From Hyphomonas sp. Mor2 (GTDB lineage Bacteria > Pseudomonadota > Alphaproteobacteria > Caulobacterales > Hyphomonadaceae), in the NCBI RefSeq assembly GCF_001854405.1, contig NZ_CP017718.1, positions 1 through 64,000 of the forward strand: a stretch of DNA of 64,000 bases. The letters are read 5' to 3'. The notes beneath the pieces are model-generated. The model had not been told where the DNA came from. It worked only from the letters and a program-made list of their open reading frames with translations, and searched no databases. The position numbers and the translations under genes were made by a program. Shown piece after piece: positions 26,791 to 35,711 of this stretch (the stretch's first letter is position 1; every line of letters starts with the position of its first letter).

Positions 26791-28194
26791 CTACATCTGC
26801 ATGGTCCAGCCTTCGACACCCATCGCCGCCTGACGGACAGCTTCGGACAGGGTTGGGTGGGCGTGACAGGTGCGAGCGACGTCTTCAGACGAGGCTCCGA
26901 ACTCCATTGCAATGGCGATCTCGTGGATCATCTCACCGACGCCGACGCCAATCATGTGCGCGCCGAGAATCTTGTCCGTGCCTTCTTCGGCGAGGATTTT
27001 CACAAAGCCCGCGGTTTCGTGATTGGTGCGCGCGCGGGAATTGGCCATGAAGGGGAACTTGCCCTTCTTGTACTTGATCCCGGCGTCCTTGAGTTGTTCT
27101 TCGGTTTTGCCGATCGTTGCAATCTCAGGGTTCGTGTAGACGACGCCCGGGACAAGGTCATAGTCGACATGCCCGGCCTTGCCTGCGATCAGCTCAGCGA
27201 CGGCAGCGCCATCATCTTCAGCCTTATGCGCGAGCATCGGACCGGCAATGCAGTCGCCAATGGCCCAGACGCCCGGAGCGACCTTGAAATGATCCGTCGT
27301 TTCGATCACGCCGCGCTTGTCCGTCTTGCCGCCGACACTCTCCAGCCCGAGGCCTTCTGTGTACGGGCGTCGTCCGACTGCGACGATGACGACATCTGCA
27401 TCCAGCGTCTCGCTTTCGCCGCCTTGCGCCGGTTCCAATGTCAGTTTGAGTTTGGTCTTGAGCTTGTCGACACTGGTGACCTTGGTGCCGAGTTTGAAAT
27501 TCAGGCCCTGCTTCTTGAAGGTGCGCTGGGCTTCCTTGGCGATCTCATTATCGGTGCCCGGCAGGATTCGATCGAGATATTCGATCACCGTGACTTCCGA
27601 CCCAAGACGCGACCAGACACAGCCCATTTCGAGGCCAATCACGCCCGCACCGATCAGGACCAGCTTTTTCGGGATCGCCTTGAGGCTAAGCGCACCGGTA
27701 TTGGTGACCACGCGTTCTTCATCGATTTCGATACCGGGAAGGGTTGATGGCTCGGAGCCCGTCGCGATGACGATATTCTTGGCGCTCAGCGTCTGTTTCT
27801 TGCCATCCGGCCCGGTAACCTCGACCTGGCCCGGACCTTTAATCTCACCCTTGCCGTGATAATGATCGACCTTGTTCTTCTTGAGCAGGAACGCGACCCC
27901 CTTGGTCAGACCGTCCACCGCATCCGCCTTTTGCGCCATCATTTGTTCAAGATCGACTTCGAGCTTTCCGGTCTTGATGCCCATGCTGGCGAAATCATTC
28001 TTGGCCGCCGCGAAATATTCCGAGGCGTGTAGTAAGGCCTTGGACGGAATGCAGCCAACATTCAGACAGGTGCCGCCTAAAGTCTCGTTCATTTCGATAC
28101 AGGCCGCTTTCAGCCCCAATTGTCCTGCACGGATTGCGCAATTATAGCCGCCGGGGCCACCGCCGATGATCACGACGTCATAGGTCTCTGCCAT
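26791..28194 (-). CDS. lpd: Dihydrolipoyl dehydrogenase
   Basis: A 467-residue flavoprotein that reoxidises the lipoyl groups of 2-oxo acid dehydrogenase complexes (E3). An FAD-binding GGGPGGYNCAI motif sits near residue 11, the redox-active disulfide C43/C48 in GGTCLNVGCIPSK, the NAD-binding GAGVIGLEMG near 180, and the HAHPTLSE His-Glu pair near the C-terminus. The length is standard. No pyruvate or oxoglutarate dehydrogenase genes lie beside it in this window. Confidence 0.96.
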   Translation of the reverse strand: MAETYDVVIIGGGPGGYNCAIRAGQLGLKAACIEMNETLGGTCLNVGCIPSKALLHASEYFAAAKNDFASMGIKTGKLEVDLEQMMAQKADAVDGLTKGVAFLLKKNKVDHYHGKGEIKGPGQVEVTGPDGKKQTLSAKNIVIATGSEPSTLPGIEIDEERVVTNTGALSLKAIPKKLVLIGAGVIGLEMGCVWSRLGSEVTVIEYLDRILPGTDNEIAKEAQRTFKKQGLNFKLGTKVTSVDKLKTKLKLTLEPAQGGESETLDADVVIVAVGRRPYTEGLGLESVGGKTDKRGVIETTDHFKVAPGVWAIGDCIAGPMLAHKAEDDGAAVAELIAGKAGHVDYDLVPGVVYTNPEIATIGKTEEQLKDAGIKYKKGKFPFMANSRARTNHETAGFVKILAEEGTDKILGAHMIGVGVGEMIHEIAIAMEFGASSEDVARTCHAHPTLSEAVRQAAMGVEGWTMQM

Positions 28195-28278
28195 GGGAAT
28201 ACTTTGCCTGCTTCAGCTCGCCAGTTGATGTGGCGGCAACCTAGTGTCGTCGGCGGCAAATGCAATCGTAGAAACGTC

Positions 28279-28641
28279 TCAGGCGCGACGTAATGTCAGT
28301 ATCAGAACAGACAGGGCGATAGCGCCGAGGCCAAACAGCACTTCATCCATCCATAGACCGGAATCTGCGCCAGATACCGCCATCAAACCTCCCAGGATCG
28401 CAAACAGGATGGACCCAACGGTCGCTAGCGTCGCGCCATAGCGGGTGCCGATCAGAACCAGCAATCCGCCAAGCGTCATGGCGATTGTGCTGACGACGCG
28501 AATAATTCCCGTCGGCGGTTCAAACAATGCACTCGCGAGGTCTCCGCCGCGGCTTGTAAAGGCGAGGATCGCCTCAAGTGCGCCCCAGGCGAGCCACATG
28601 CCCAAACCGAGCATGACCAATCCAGCCACTCGTCTTACCAT
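28279..28641 (-). CDS. Hypothetical small membrane protein
   Basis: A 120-residue protein with four hydrophobic stretches and few charged residues, a small inner-membrane protein that I cannot assign. It begins MVRRVAGLVMLGLGMWLAWG and ends in a basic tail (LTLRRA). It is separated from lpd by about 85 bases on the same strand and may share transcription with it. Confidence 0.65.
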   Translation of the reverse strand: MVRRVAGLVMLGLGMWLAWGALEAILAFTSRGGDLASALFEPPTGIIRVVSTIAMTLGGLLVLIGTRYGATLATVGSILFAILGGLMAVSGADSGLWMDEVLFGLGAIALSVLILTLRRA

Positions 28642-28744
28642 TTGCGGTCTCCTCCCGGGGATTTGTCTTTGTGACGGATTTGACAGGGATTTGCAAACAA
28701 AGCGGAAAATCGCGCAGGCGTTTTGCGGGCGGCTTTGTGGCGGT

Positions 28745-29359
28745 TTAGTGGCGACGCTGGCGCGCCATCATCCGGCGGCCCTCTGCCGCGAAGTGTGCCC
28801 GTTGACGCGCAATCGCGGCCGGAACCGGTCGACGATACTTGCGTTGCGGTTTCTTTTCCGGCTCAGGCACTGGGGCCTGTACATAGACAAGCTGAGGGTC
28901 ACCCTCTTCGCGCTGAACGACCACTGGCGGTTTCTGTTTCGGCTTGCGGCAAAGTTCCCACACGGCGATACCGAGCAGCACCGCACCGGCCGCGGCGCCA
29001 GCGACCGCGCCTTCCCCGGCGCTTGGATCCTGCCACCAGCCTGGCTCGAAATCGACCAGGAACACGCACGGAAATCCGGCGACTACACCCATGGCGTACC
29101 AGATGCGCGCGGCGCGCTTCTTGTTGGAGAGCGACAGCGCCGCCGCGTAGAGGCACAAGGCGGCGAGAAAATAGGGCGCGCCGTAAACGATGCCGAGCTG
29201 GCGCCAGTCGATCCCGGCAATGCCGGCCATCGCAGCTTCGTCTTCCAGCATAAAGTTCGCGAGCATCATCAGGCTCGGCCAACGAATCGCCGCCATCGCT
29301 CCGAAAGCGAAGGCAATTGCGTATAATGCAATCAAAAGAGCGATCAGTCGTCGTGACAT
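28745..29359 (-). CDS. Hypothetical membrane protein with basic cytoplasmic tail
   Basis: A 204-residue protein with about four predicted membrane helices (residues 4-26, 55-80, 85-105, 118-138), followed by a proline/lysine-rich tail that ends RQRAHFAAEGRRMMARQRRH. A glycine/alanine helix (GAVAGAAAGAVLLGIAV) precedes the tail. It belongs to no family I recognise, and the neighbours give no clue. Confidence 0.65.
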   Translation of the reverse strand: MSRRLIALLIALYAIAFAFGAMAAIRWPSLMMLANFMLEDEAAMAGIAGIDWRQLGIVYGAPYFLAALCLYAAALSLSNKKRAARIWYAMGVVAGFPCVFLVDFEPGWWQDPSAGEGAVAGAAAGAVLLGIAVWELCRKPKQKPPVVVQREEGDPQLVYVQAPVPEPEKKPQRKYRRPVPAAIARQRAHFAAEGRRMMARQRRH

Positions 29360-29419
29360 ATTAAATTAATAGACCCGTAAAATTGATATGCGATGAACAT
29401 GATCGAAGGGATTTGAGCT

Positions 29420-29902
29420 ATGTTCCGTTCTGCACCCCCCCAAGTGCCCATGGCACTGATGTTTGGCGGCGTTATTCCGTTCGCTTCGGCGACCGGCGCG
29501 ATGTTCGTCTGGCGTGACGATTATACGATGGTCATCACCGCCGGGACCTGGCTGCTGGTCTATTCTGCGGTAATCCTGAGTTTCCTCGGCGGCGTGCGTT
29601 GGGGCGCAGAAGTGGCCAAGCGGGAACGGCCGCGATTTGCCGAGCTGGGACCGGCCACTTTCGGTGCGCTGATTGGCTGGGGCCTGGTCATGGCCGCCTT
29701 CCAGTATGCCTTTCCCGCTTGGATCTATGCGGCGATGGCGGCGGCCTTCATTCTGCACTTTCTGTATGACAGCATCTCGCCCGAACTACCGATCTGGTAT
29801 CGCCGTATGCGCCTGTGGCCGACCATCGGTGCCGTCCTGTCGCTGCTCGGCGCCTGGTACCTTATTCAGCGGGGCTTAGAGTCTTTGGGCGGGGCAGGCT
29901 GA
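29420..29902 (+). CDS. DUF3429 family membrane protein
   Basis: A 160-residue inner-membrane protein with about five helices. The DUF3429 hallmark is the FLGGVRWGAEVA segment near residue 55, with LIGWGLVM and FILHFLYDS further on. Members are widespread in Proteobacteria and uncharacterised. Its 3' end overlaps the 3' end of the convergent dsbB gene by about 40 bases. Confidence 0.82.
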   Translation: MFRSAPPQVPMALMFGGVIPFASATGAMFVWRDDYTMVITAGTWLLVYSAVILSFLGGVRWGAEVAKRERPRFAELGPATFGALIGWGLVMAAFQYAFPAWIYAAMAAAFILHFLYDSISPELPIWYRRMRLWPTIGAVLSLLGAWYLIQRGLESLGGAG

Positions 29903-30401
29903 TCCCGGCGGCGCGGAAACTGAGCGCCGACAAAGCCAGCGAGATCACCATATTCCATCCCGCCATGGAAAGCCCATAGGCGCCTTTCCACGGATCATCG
30001 AGACAGGACGGGGCGCCCTGGCGTTGATTCAGGTTCGACAGATCAATGGCATTCATGTCCACCGCCACGGCCGTGCAACCACTTGGCGCCGGCCAGAACC
30101 GGTATTCCACGCCAGCATGATACGCTGCCACGATGGCCCCGGTCAGGAAGATCAGGCCCAGCATGATGTTCACAGCTAGAATGAATCGCGGCGTCTGTCG
30201 CATCTGCCACAGAAGCAGAGCGGTGAACGACATGGCGACGACAGCCCAATAGACCTCTCGTTGGCGCAGGCAGAGCGGGCAGGGCAATAACAGGGCGAAG
30301 GTCTCAAAGGCATGCGCAGCGCCCAGCATGAAGGCCGCTGCGGTCAGGGCCAGCGCTGGCCAACGCCAGGTTTTCAACAGAGGATCAATCCGCTCCAACA
30401 T
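29862..30401 (-). CDS. dsbB: Disulfide bond formation protein B
   Basis: A 179-residue inner-membrane protein that reoxidises periplasmic DsbA and passes electrons to quinone. The first periplasmic pair is C41-P-L-C44 (PCPLCLRQR) and the second loop carries cysteines in SGCTAV and PSCLDDP. Four membrane helices are present. The ATG at 30401 is chosen over an earlier in-frame start at 30449 because it gives the family's N-terminus (MLERIDPLLK). No dsbA gene is in the window. Confidence 0.9.
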   Translation of the reverse strand: MLERIDPLLKTWRWPALALTAAAFMLGAAHAFETFALLLPCPLCLRQREVYWAVVAMSFTALLLWQMRQTPRFILAVNIMLGLIFLTGAIVAAYHAGVEYRFWPAPSGCTAVAVDMNAIDLSNLNQRQGAPSCLDDPWKGAYGLSMAGWNMVISLALSALSFRAAGISLPRPKTLSPAE

Positions 30402-30482
30402 GACCCCTAGAATCGTACTGCAAGGCGTCGGAGTCCATGCGGCAACCACGCACGGGGCGTTACGGATCTGTCACGGTCCTGT

Positions 30483-31097
30483 TCAGCCGAGGATCATGTC
30501 CTTCAGCGAGGAAATGATCCAGGTCGACCCGGTCAAGAGAATGCCGATCCAGACCGAGCCGAGAATGGCGCCGAGGATGACCAGAATTCCATCTCGCGCC
30601 ATCAGGCCAAAGGCGACAATGGCGACGGCGATGGCAGGGGTCGAATTGGTCAGGGGCAGAGGCACCAGGATCGAGGCGCAGAAAGCGGTGAGGAACAGCG
30701 CGACGACCCGTTCCATGGTTTTGCCCGTCAGGAAGGTCAGCCGTGGATGCGAGATCACTTCCAGCCAGCCAAACCATTTGCGCCCGAACCGCGAAGTCCG
30801 CGTCAGCCCGGCCTTGTTGATCATGCGCTGCCCGAATTTTTCCGGCAGCCAGGGTTCTTCACGCCCCGCCAGCATTTGCAGCGTCAGCGCCATCATCGGC
30901 AATGACACGACCTGGGGCACGCCATAGAGAAACGGGATCGCGCAGGGCAAGGCCAGGATAAACAGCATCGCACCGAAGGCGCGTTCTTCCAGCCGATCGA
31001 GAATATCGTGCAGCGAAAACCCCGCCTCGGGGGCATCATCGGCCATCGCTTCAAGCGATTGCAGGAAGGTACGCGTCTGTGTCTCTGTCTCGGTCAT
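30483..31097 (-). CDS. ExoD family membrane protein
   Basis: A 204-residue protein of the ExoD family, named from a rhizobial gene needed for normal exopolysaccharide and alkali tolerance. The motif LHDILDRLEERAFGAMLFILALPCAIP (near residues 24-50) and WLPEKFGQRMI are typical, with several membrane segments after residue 45. The exact function is unknown. It ends about 80 bases from the dsbB start on the same strand. Confidence 0.88.
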   Translation of the reverse strand: MTETETQTRTFLQSLEAMADDAPEAGFSLHDILDRLEERAFGAMLFILALPCAIPFLYGVPQVVSLPMMALTLQMLAGREEPWLPEKFGQRMINKAGLTRTSRFGRKWFGWLEVISHPRLTFLTGKTMERVVALFLTAFCASILVPLPLTNSTPAIAVAIVAFGLMARDGILVILGAILGSVWIGILLTGSTWIISSLKDMILG

Positions 31098-31187
31098 GAG
31101 GCGTTGCCTAGCGAGGTTTGTGCCAACCGCAAAGTGGAGATTGACGATCCTCTTCGACTGCGGCAGTTAGGCGGCCTGATCGCACAG

Positions 31188-31274
31188 GCCGGTGTGGCGG
31201 AATTGGTAGACGCGCGGGATTCAAAATCCCGTTTTCCTTGGAAAGTGTCGGTTCGAGCCCGACCACCGGTACCA
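31188..31274 (+). tRNA. tRNA-Leu (anticodon CAA)
   Basis: An 87-nucleotide class II tRNA. The acceptor arms gccggtg and caccggt pair (first pair G-T), followed by discriminator A and an encoded CCA. The anticodon stem cggga/tcccg encloses loop ttcaaaa, giving CAA, which reads TTG. A long variable arm is present, and the T-loop gttcgagcc is standard. It is transcribed toward hemH. Confidence 0.96.
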
Positions 31275-31363
31275 CGCGAGCAAGGTCTCGCTAAGCTTCA
31301 CAAACAGATCTGGCACTTGCCATTCTTCGCTGCGGCTTAAATAAGCGGGCAAAGGATGATTGA

Positions 31364-32422
31364 ATGCCTGATACGATGAAGTCGACTGTCTCCCTCCCCG
31401 GCGCCCTGGGGCCGCTGCCGTCCGGCCACCCGGATGTGAAGCAGGGTAAAGTCGGCGTGTTGCTGGTTAATCTCGGGACGCCGGACGGCACCGATTACTG
31501 GTCGATGCGGCGCTATCTTTCCGAGTTTCTGTCTGATCCGCGCGTGATTGAAGTGCCGCAGCCGATCTGGCAGCTCATCCTGCAGGGCCCGATCCTGACC
31601 TTCCGACCAAGCAAGTCCGGGCGCGCCTACAAGAAGATTTGGACAGATGAAGGTTCCCCTCTTCTGGTCTTTACCCAACGCCAGGCGGAGAAGCTGAAGG
31701 CCCGGATCGGACATGATCGGCTGATCGTTGATTTTGCGATGAATTACGGCAATCCGAGCATTGCCTCGAAGATTGCCAATCTGAAGGATCAGGGATGCGA
31801 CCGGATCTGCGTCATCCCGCTCTATCCGCAATATTCGGCGACCACGACCGCGAGCGTCTGCGACCGGACTTTCAAAGCGCTCAGCGAGATGCGTTGGCAA
31901 CCAGCCGTGCGCACTGCGGCGGCGTTTCATGATCAGCCCGTCTACATTGAGGCGCTTGCGAGCAGCATCTCGGCACATCTGGGAACGCTTGAATTCGAAC
32001 CTGACCGGGTGATCCTGTCCTATCATGGCATCCCGAAAGCCTATTTTGACAAGGGCGATCCCTATCATTGCCATTGCCACAAGACGACTCGGTTGGTGTC
32101 CGAGCGGCTGGGCTGGCGTGATGGGTTCGCGATGACGACTTTTCAAAGCCGGTTCGGGCCAACCGAGTGGTTGCAGCCCTATACCGACAAGACGCTCGAA
32201 GCCCTGCCCGAACAGGGTGCGAAGAAGGTTGTGGTGGTCTCGCCAGCCTTTATTTCAGATTGCCTCGAGACGCTCGAAGAGCTCGCCATGGAAGGGCGCG
32301 ACACATTTCTTGAGGCTGGCGGCGAAGCCTATTCCGTCGTGCCGTGCCTGAATGATAGCGAGGGCGCGATTGACGTGATCGAGGATATCGTCCGCCGCGA
32401 GATCGCCGGCTGGGCTGACTAG
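31364..32422 (+). CDS. hemH: Ferrochelatase
   Basis: A 352-residue enzyme that inserts ferrous iron into protoporphyrin IX, the last step of heme synthesis. Recognisable segments are VGVLLVNLGTPDGTDYWSMRRYLSEFLSDPRVIE near the N-terminus, CVIPLYPQYSATTTAS, the catalytic histidine in LSYHGIPKAYF, and FISDCLETLEELAMEG with the acidic metal-path residues. GDPYHCHCHKTT contains extra cysteines and histidines. The RusA-like gene begins two bases after its stop, so they are probably one transcript. Confidence 0.96.
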   Translation: MPDTMKSTVSLPGALGPLPSGHPDVKQGKVGVLLVNLGTPDGTDYWSMRRYLSEFLSDPRVIEVPQPIWQLILQGPILTFRPSKSGRAYKKIWTDEGSPLLVFTQRQAEKLKARIGHDRLIVDFAMNYGNPSIASKIANLKDQGCDRICVIPLYPQYSATTTASVCDRTFKALSEMRWQPAVRTAAAFHDQPVYIEALASSISAHLGTLEFEPDRVILSYHGIPKAYFDKGDPYHCHCHKTTRLVSERLGWRDGFAMTTFQSRFGPTEWLQPYTDKTLEALPEQGAKKVVVVSPAFISDCLETLEELAMEGRDTFLEAGGEAYSVVPCLNDSEGAIDVIEDIVRREIAGWAD

Positions 32423-32424
32423 GC

Positions 32425-32781
32425 GTGGACGACTGGGTCAAGAATGGCAAGGTTCGTGGGCGCATTACCGAAGATGGCGATCTGGAAGTTCGTTGTTTCG
32501 GCCTGACCACCCAGGCGCGTTATTACAAGCAGCTCTTTCGCGAATTCTTCCGCAAGGATTTTCAACGCCTGCGCCCGGGCTATGGCGATTATGATGTGCA
32601 CATTGTGATGGAATACACAGGGGATGCGCCCTGGATGGATCTCGATAATCTCGCCAAGGCACTGCTCGACAGTCTCACAGGCAATGCGTTTGAAGACGAT
32701 CACCAGGTCGCCCGCTTGCTGGTCGAACGCCGGGTGGGAGAGCGGGAAGGGATCTATATGCGCGTACGGGCGCTGGACTAG
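32425..32781 (+). CDS. RusA family Holliday-junction resolvase-like protein
   Basis: A 118-residue protein with the RusA active site: D72-L-D74-N, K78 and acidic residues D91/D92 (WMDLDNLAKALLD, then FEDDHQV), at the same spacing as the essential D70, D72, K76 and D91 of E. coli RusA. RusA resolves four-way DNA junctions and is often phage-derived, but no phage genes surround this copy. The start is a GTG at 32425, just after the hemH stop. Confidence 0.85.
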   Translation: MDDWVKNGKVRGRITEDGDLEVRCFGLTTQARYYKQLFREFFRKDFQRLRPGYGDYDVHIVMEYTGDAPWMDLDNLAKALLDSLTGNAFEDDHQVARLLVERRVGEREGIYMRVRALD

Positions 32782-32784
32782 CGG

Positions 32785-34380
32785 CTAGGAGTTGGCCGCG
32801 CAGCTGGCGCGATGTCCGAACTGGCAGGCCGTTGCCCGCGCTCGTTTCGCGCCGGAGAGGTCAACCACGCCGCCAATCCCGTATTCCAGGTTTTCTGCGT
32901 GCCAGGCACAGCCTTCATCATGCCCGATCCGGCAGGCGCGCTCCGTGAAGGCTCGCACGCGCGCGGCCCGGTCGGGCCCGGCATCGACATTTAGCAAGAC
33001 GAACTTAGCCGCCGCGACGCAAGTGTCTGCCAGGCTGTTTTGCGCGGTCGGACAAGAGAGGTCGTTAAGTTCGAGTGCTCGAGTGATATCGGTTTCACCA
33101 CCGACCCCGCGTGCGTAAAACTCTGCAAGATCCTGGCATGAGGCGAGGCGCCCAAGGTCACAGCTGCGATACATCGTATCGCGGGCGCGCACCGGGTCGG
33201 CAACGCTCGCACGCCCGGTCAGAAAATAGTCGGATGCCGCTGCGCAGGCTTCGGCATCGCCGGTATTGCAGGCGCGATCGTAGAACTTGATGGCGGCCAT
33301 GTGAGCTTCTGCCGTGCTTTCGACTCCGAAATAGGTCGCCAGGCTGCTGCATCCCCGCGCATAGTCGACCCGGCACAACTGATCCGTGAAGGCGAGAAAC
33401 CTGATCGGATCTGCGTTCACGGCGAGGCGCTGATAGTAATCGAAGACCAGTTCACAGCTTGGTACCAGATCAGCCTGCTCCGCATCCAGGTAACAGGACT
33501 GACTGATGGCCTCCACGCCGGCATCGAAATCACCCAACATAACCGAGACGGCACCTTCTCTGACGAGACGTTGAATGGCGTTCTCGGCAACTGCGGGAAC
33601 TGCGGTAGACGATCGGGTTGCCGGCGCTGCAATTGCAGGACCTGACGTTTCGATTTCAGGCTCTATATCGGTTTCGAGAATTGCCATTGTGTCGTCCGTA
33701 GGCGTCGCCTCTGGATCCGACGTGCTGTCTGTTTCAATGGCATCGGATAAGATCGATGGTTCGATTTCAGGGGCAATCTCGGCGACCAGCTCGGTTTCCG
33801 CTGTCACCGACTCGTCGGGTTCAAGATCTTCCTGTGTCGCAATGACGGTCTCTGTCGGCGCGTCGTCGATGGTCTCGACAATCGTTTCGGGCTGCGCTTC
33901 GGCGATCTCAGCAATCTCGGTTTCGGGCGCTTGTTCGGGTTCGACGGGGGTCGGATCAGCGGCAGCTTGTTCCACGATTGGCGAGACGGTTTCGCATTCC
34001 AGCTGTCGATTGGCCCAGGTCACGAGTCGATCGCTTGGGAAAGGAGATATGGTTCGAGGGCCGGCAGCGGACCGCTCATTTGCCTCGGCATCACAGCGGC
34101 CTGAATCGATGCATTGCGAAATGCCGTTCGCTGCGGATTCTTCGTTCAGGATGACATCGCGCCCCTGACCATTCCAGCGCAAGATGGACATGGCGACGTA
34201 GCGATCCCGCATGGTCTGTAGCTGGTCTTCAGGCACAACGCCGTCCAATGCGACCAGCGCGTCTCGCGCGGTTTGAGCATAGCGATCCAGCGAGTCTTCT
34301 GGCGGGCATTCGGCCTGCGCAAGAGCAGGTATCGCGAGAACGCCCGCGGCGAGCACAAGCCCGCGCCACGTGTTCAGCAT
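32785..34380 (-). CDS. Secreted Sel1-like/cysteine-rich repeat protein with acidic linker
   Basis: A 531-residue protein with a signal peptide cut after IPALAQA. The N-terminal helical part (to about 130) is followed by a long low-complexity stretch rich in E, T, I, P and A (about 140-260). From about 270 the C-terminal half consists of helical repeats with paired cysteines (FYDRACNTGDAEACAAASDYF, YRSCDLGRLASCQDLAEFYARG, FTERACRIGHDEGCAWHAENL), the pattern of Sel1-like proteins such as Helicobacter Hcp. The cysteine pairs suggest disulfides in the periplasm. The role is unknown, though Sel1-like proteins often act in protein-protein contacts. Confidence 0.8.
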   Translation of the reverse strand: MLNTWRGLVLAAGVLAIPALAQAECPPEDSLDRYAQTARDALVALDGVVPEDQLQTMRDRYVAMSILRWNGQGRDVILNEESAANGISQCIDSGRCDAEANERSAAGPRTISPFPSDRLVTWANRQLECETVSPIVEQAAADPTPVEPEQAPETEIAEIAEAQPETIVETIDDAPTETVIATQEDLEPDESVTAETELVAEIAPEIEPSILSDAIETDSTSDPEATPTDDTMAILETDIEPEIETSGPAIAAPATRSSTAVPAVAENAIQRLVREGAVSVMLGDFDAGVEAISQSCYLDAEQADLVPSCELVFDYYQRLAVNADPIRFLAFTDQLCRVDYARGCSSLATYFGVESTAEAHMAAIKFYDRACNTGDAEACAAASDYFLTGRASVADPVRARDTMYRSCDLGRLASCQDLAEFYARGVGGETDITRALELNDLSCPTAQNSLADTCVAAAKFVLLNVDAGPDRAARVRAFTERACRIGHDEGCAWHAENLEYGIGGVVDLSGAKRARATACQFGHRASCAANS

Positions 34381-34453
34381 CTTTGTCCCCGTTTACTCTA
34401 CTACGACTTAATCCGCTTTCGAAACGTATCATACACGAATTGTGCCAACAAGT

Positions 34454-34768
34454 TCAGGAACTCTGCTGTCCCCAATGCCGCATGGCATCGATGATCGGGC
34501 GCATTTTCAGACCCTTCTCGGTCAAATGATATTCCGACCTCGGCGGATGCGTGTCGTAGATCTTGCGGCTGATCACATCGTGATCTTCAAGCATTTTCAG
34601 CCGGTTCGACAGCGTATTTGGGGCAATTCCTGTGAGCGTCGATTCAAGATCCGAGAATCTCCGCGGACCATGGTCGACCAATTCGCGAATGATCTCGCTG
34701 GTCCAGCGTGATCCGATGATGAAGGCGGTTCTGGAAACCGGGCAAAGCGGCAGATTCTTCTTCGACAT
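34454..34768 (-). CDS. HxlR family transcriptional regulator
   Basis: A 104-residue winged-helix regulator of the HxlR/DUF24 family. The near-N-terminal cysteine C9 (LCPVSR) lies where HypR, YodB and QorR carry their redox-sensing residue. The recognition region is RRFSDLESTLTGIAPNTLSNRLKMLE. Such proteins usually respond to thiol-reactive compounds. A clear 8-base inverted repeat at 34803-34827, between this gene and the divergent MAPEG gene, is a good operator candidate. Confidence 0.93.
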   Translation of the reverse strand: MSKKNLPLCPVSRTAFIIGSRWTSEIIRELVDHGPRRFSDLESTLTGIAPNTLSNRLKMLEDHDVISRKIYDTHPPRSEYHLTEKGLKMRPIIDAMRHWGQQSS

Positions 34769-34802
34769 ATCTGGCTCTTAGACTTATCGCTTGACGAAAT
34801 CT

Positions 34803-34827
34803 AGTAACTACGAAAAATATAGTTACT
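34803..34827. promoter_or_regulatory. Candidate HxlR operator
   Basis: agtaacta (34803-34810) and tagttact (34820-34827) form perfect 8-base arms with a 9-base AT-rich spacer. The form resembles DUF24 operators such as the TACT-N9-AGTA type. It lies between the divergent hxlR and MAPEG genes, 18 bases before the MAPEG start. Confidence 0.6.
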
Positions 34828-34845
34828 TAAAAACAGGAGAGCAAG

Positions 34846-35250
34846 ATGAGTTTTGAACTGCAAATGGTGGTGGGATCCGTTGCGATCCTGCTCGCGCTGT
34901 TGGTGTTGCAGGGCACTTTAGTGCCGTTGAATCAGGGGTTTGGCTGGGGTCTGGGCAGTCGCGACAGCAAGCAGGAACTTACCGACATGCAAGGACGCGC
35001 GGGCCGAACCGTGGCCAATCATATTGAAGGTATGTTGCTGTTCGTCCCATTGGTCATGGTGGTGGAACTTGCCAGTCTGTCCTCACCGCTGACGGTTTGG
35101 GGCGCCGGCATTTACCTGGTTGGTCGCCTCGCTTTTGCGCCGCTATATCTATTCGGAGTGCCTTATCTGAGATCTCTCGTGTGGGGCGGCGCTTTGACCG
35201 GCATATTGCTGGTCGGATTTGAAGTGGTGACGGCGGTATTTGCGTCTTAA
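34846..35250 (+). CDS. MAPEG family membrane protein
   Basis: A 134-residue membrane protein of the MAPEG family (membrane-associated proteins in eicosanoid and glutathione metabolism). The helices and the motif QGRAGRTVANHIEGML, with the conserved arginine and asparagine, are visible. Bacterial members may conjugate glutathione to lipophilic electrophiles. It is divergent from the HxlR gene, so it is probably induced by thiol-reactive stress. The ribosome site is ggagag. Confidence 0.9.
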   Translation: MSFELQMVVGSVAILLALLVLQGTLVPLNQGFGWGLGSRDSKQELTDMQGRAGRTVANHIEGMLLFVPLVMVVELASLSSPLTVWGAGIYLVGRLAFAPLYLFGVPYLRSLVWGGALTGILLVGFEVVTAVFAS

Positions 35251-35711
35251 CCGAGTCGTTTGAAGGTCATAGGAATGGCCGTGGCCGTGGCTTTGGCGAC
35301 GAGTTTTCCCTCGGCGTCGAAGCATTCGGCTTCCATGAAGGCGGCGGACCGACCCATCCGTAGAATGCGCGCATCGACGTGAGCGGTCCCCGGCATCAGG
35401 CGCCGCAGGTAAGAGATCTTCATTTCCAGCGTGGGGGCTGTTTTTGTGACATTGGAGGCGATGATCACGCAGGTGCTCATGGCCTCATCCATCATCGCAG
35501 CAATGAAACCACCCTGCACGGCACCGGTTGGATTGGCGAAACTCGAAGAGACATCGAAGGCCATGCGGATGCGCTGTGCCGCCTGTTCGACCTCTGCCAG
35601 GCGCATGCCGAGCGTGTCAGAGCAGGGCGGGCGTTTCTTGCTGTTTTGAAATCGCGCCAGCATCTCGGCATCCGAGACACGCGGTTTTTGCTCTTCGGTT
35701 GAATCGCTCAT
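35247..35711 (-). CDS. PaaI family hotdog-fold thioesterase
   Basis: A 154-residue acyl-CoA thioesterase-like protein with the hotdog fold. The helix-containing motif NPTGAVQGGFIAAMMDEAMSTC has the conserved N..G...G..A...D pattern of the PaaI group, and DARILRMGRSAAFMEAECFD forms later strands. The substrate may be a medium or aromatic acyl-CoA. Its 3' end overlaps the convergent MAPEG gene by four bases, and its start touches the sspB stop. Confidence 0.88.
   Translation of the reverse strand: MSDSTEEQKPRVSDAEMLARFQNSKKRPPCSDTLGMRLAEVEQAAQRIRMAFDVSSSFANPTGAVQGGFIAAMMDEAMSTCVIIASNVTKTAPTLEMKISYLRRLMPGTAHVDARILRMGRSAAFMEAECFDAEGKLVAKATATAIPMTFKRLG

Noticed and set aside
26746-27747. Long + strand reading frame (333 codons) opposite lpd
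   Set aside because: It is the antisense of a firmly identified dihydrolipoyl dehydrogenase gene and has no family features.
32425-32781. RusA-like gene as sign of a prophage
   Set aside because: The neighbours are hemH and a Sel1-like gene, and no phage structural or integrase genes are in the window.
33575-34168. Serine-rich + strand frame (197 codons)
   Set aside because: It is the antisense of the acidic low-complexity region of the Sel1-like gene.
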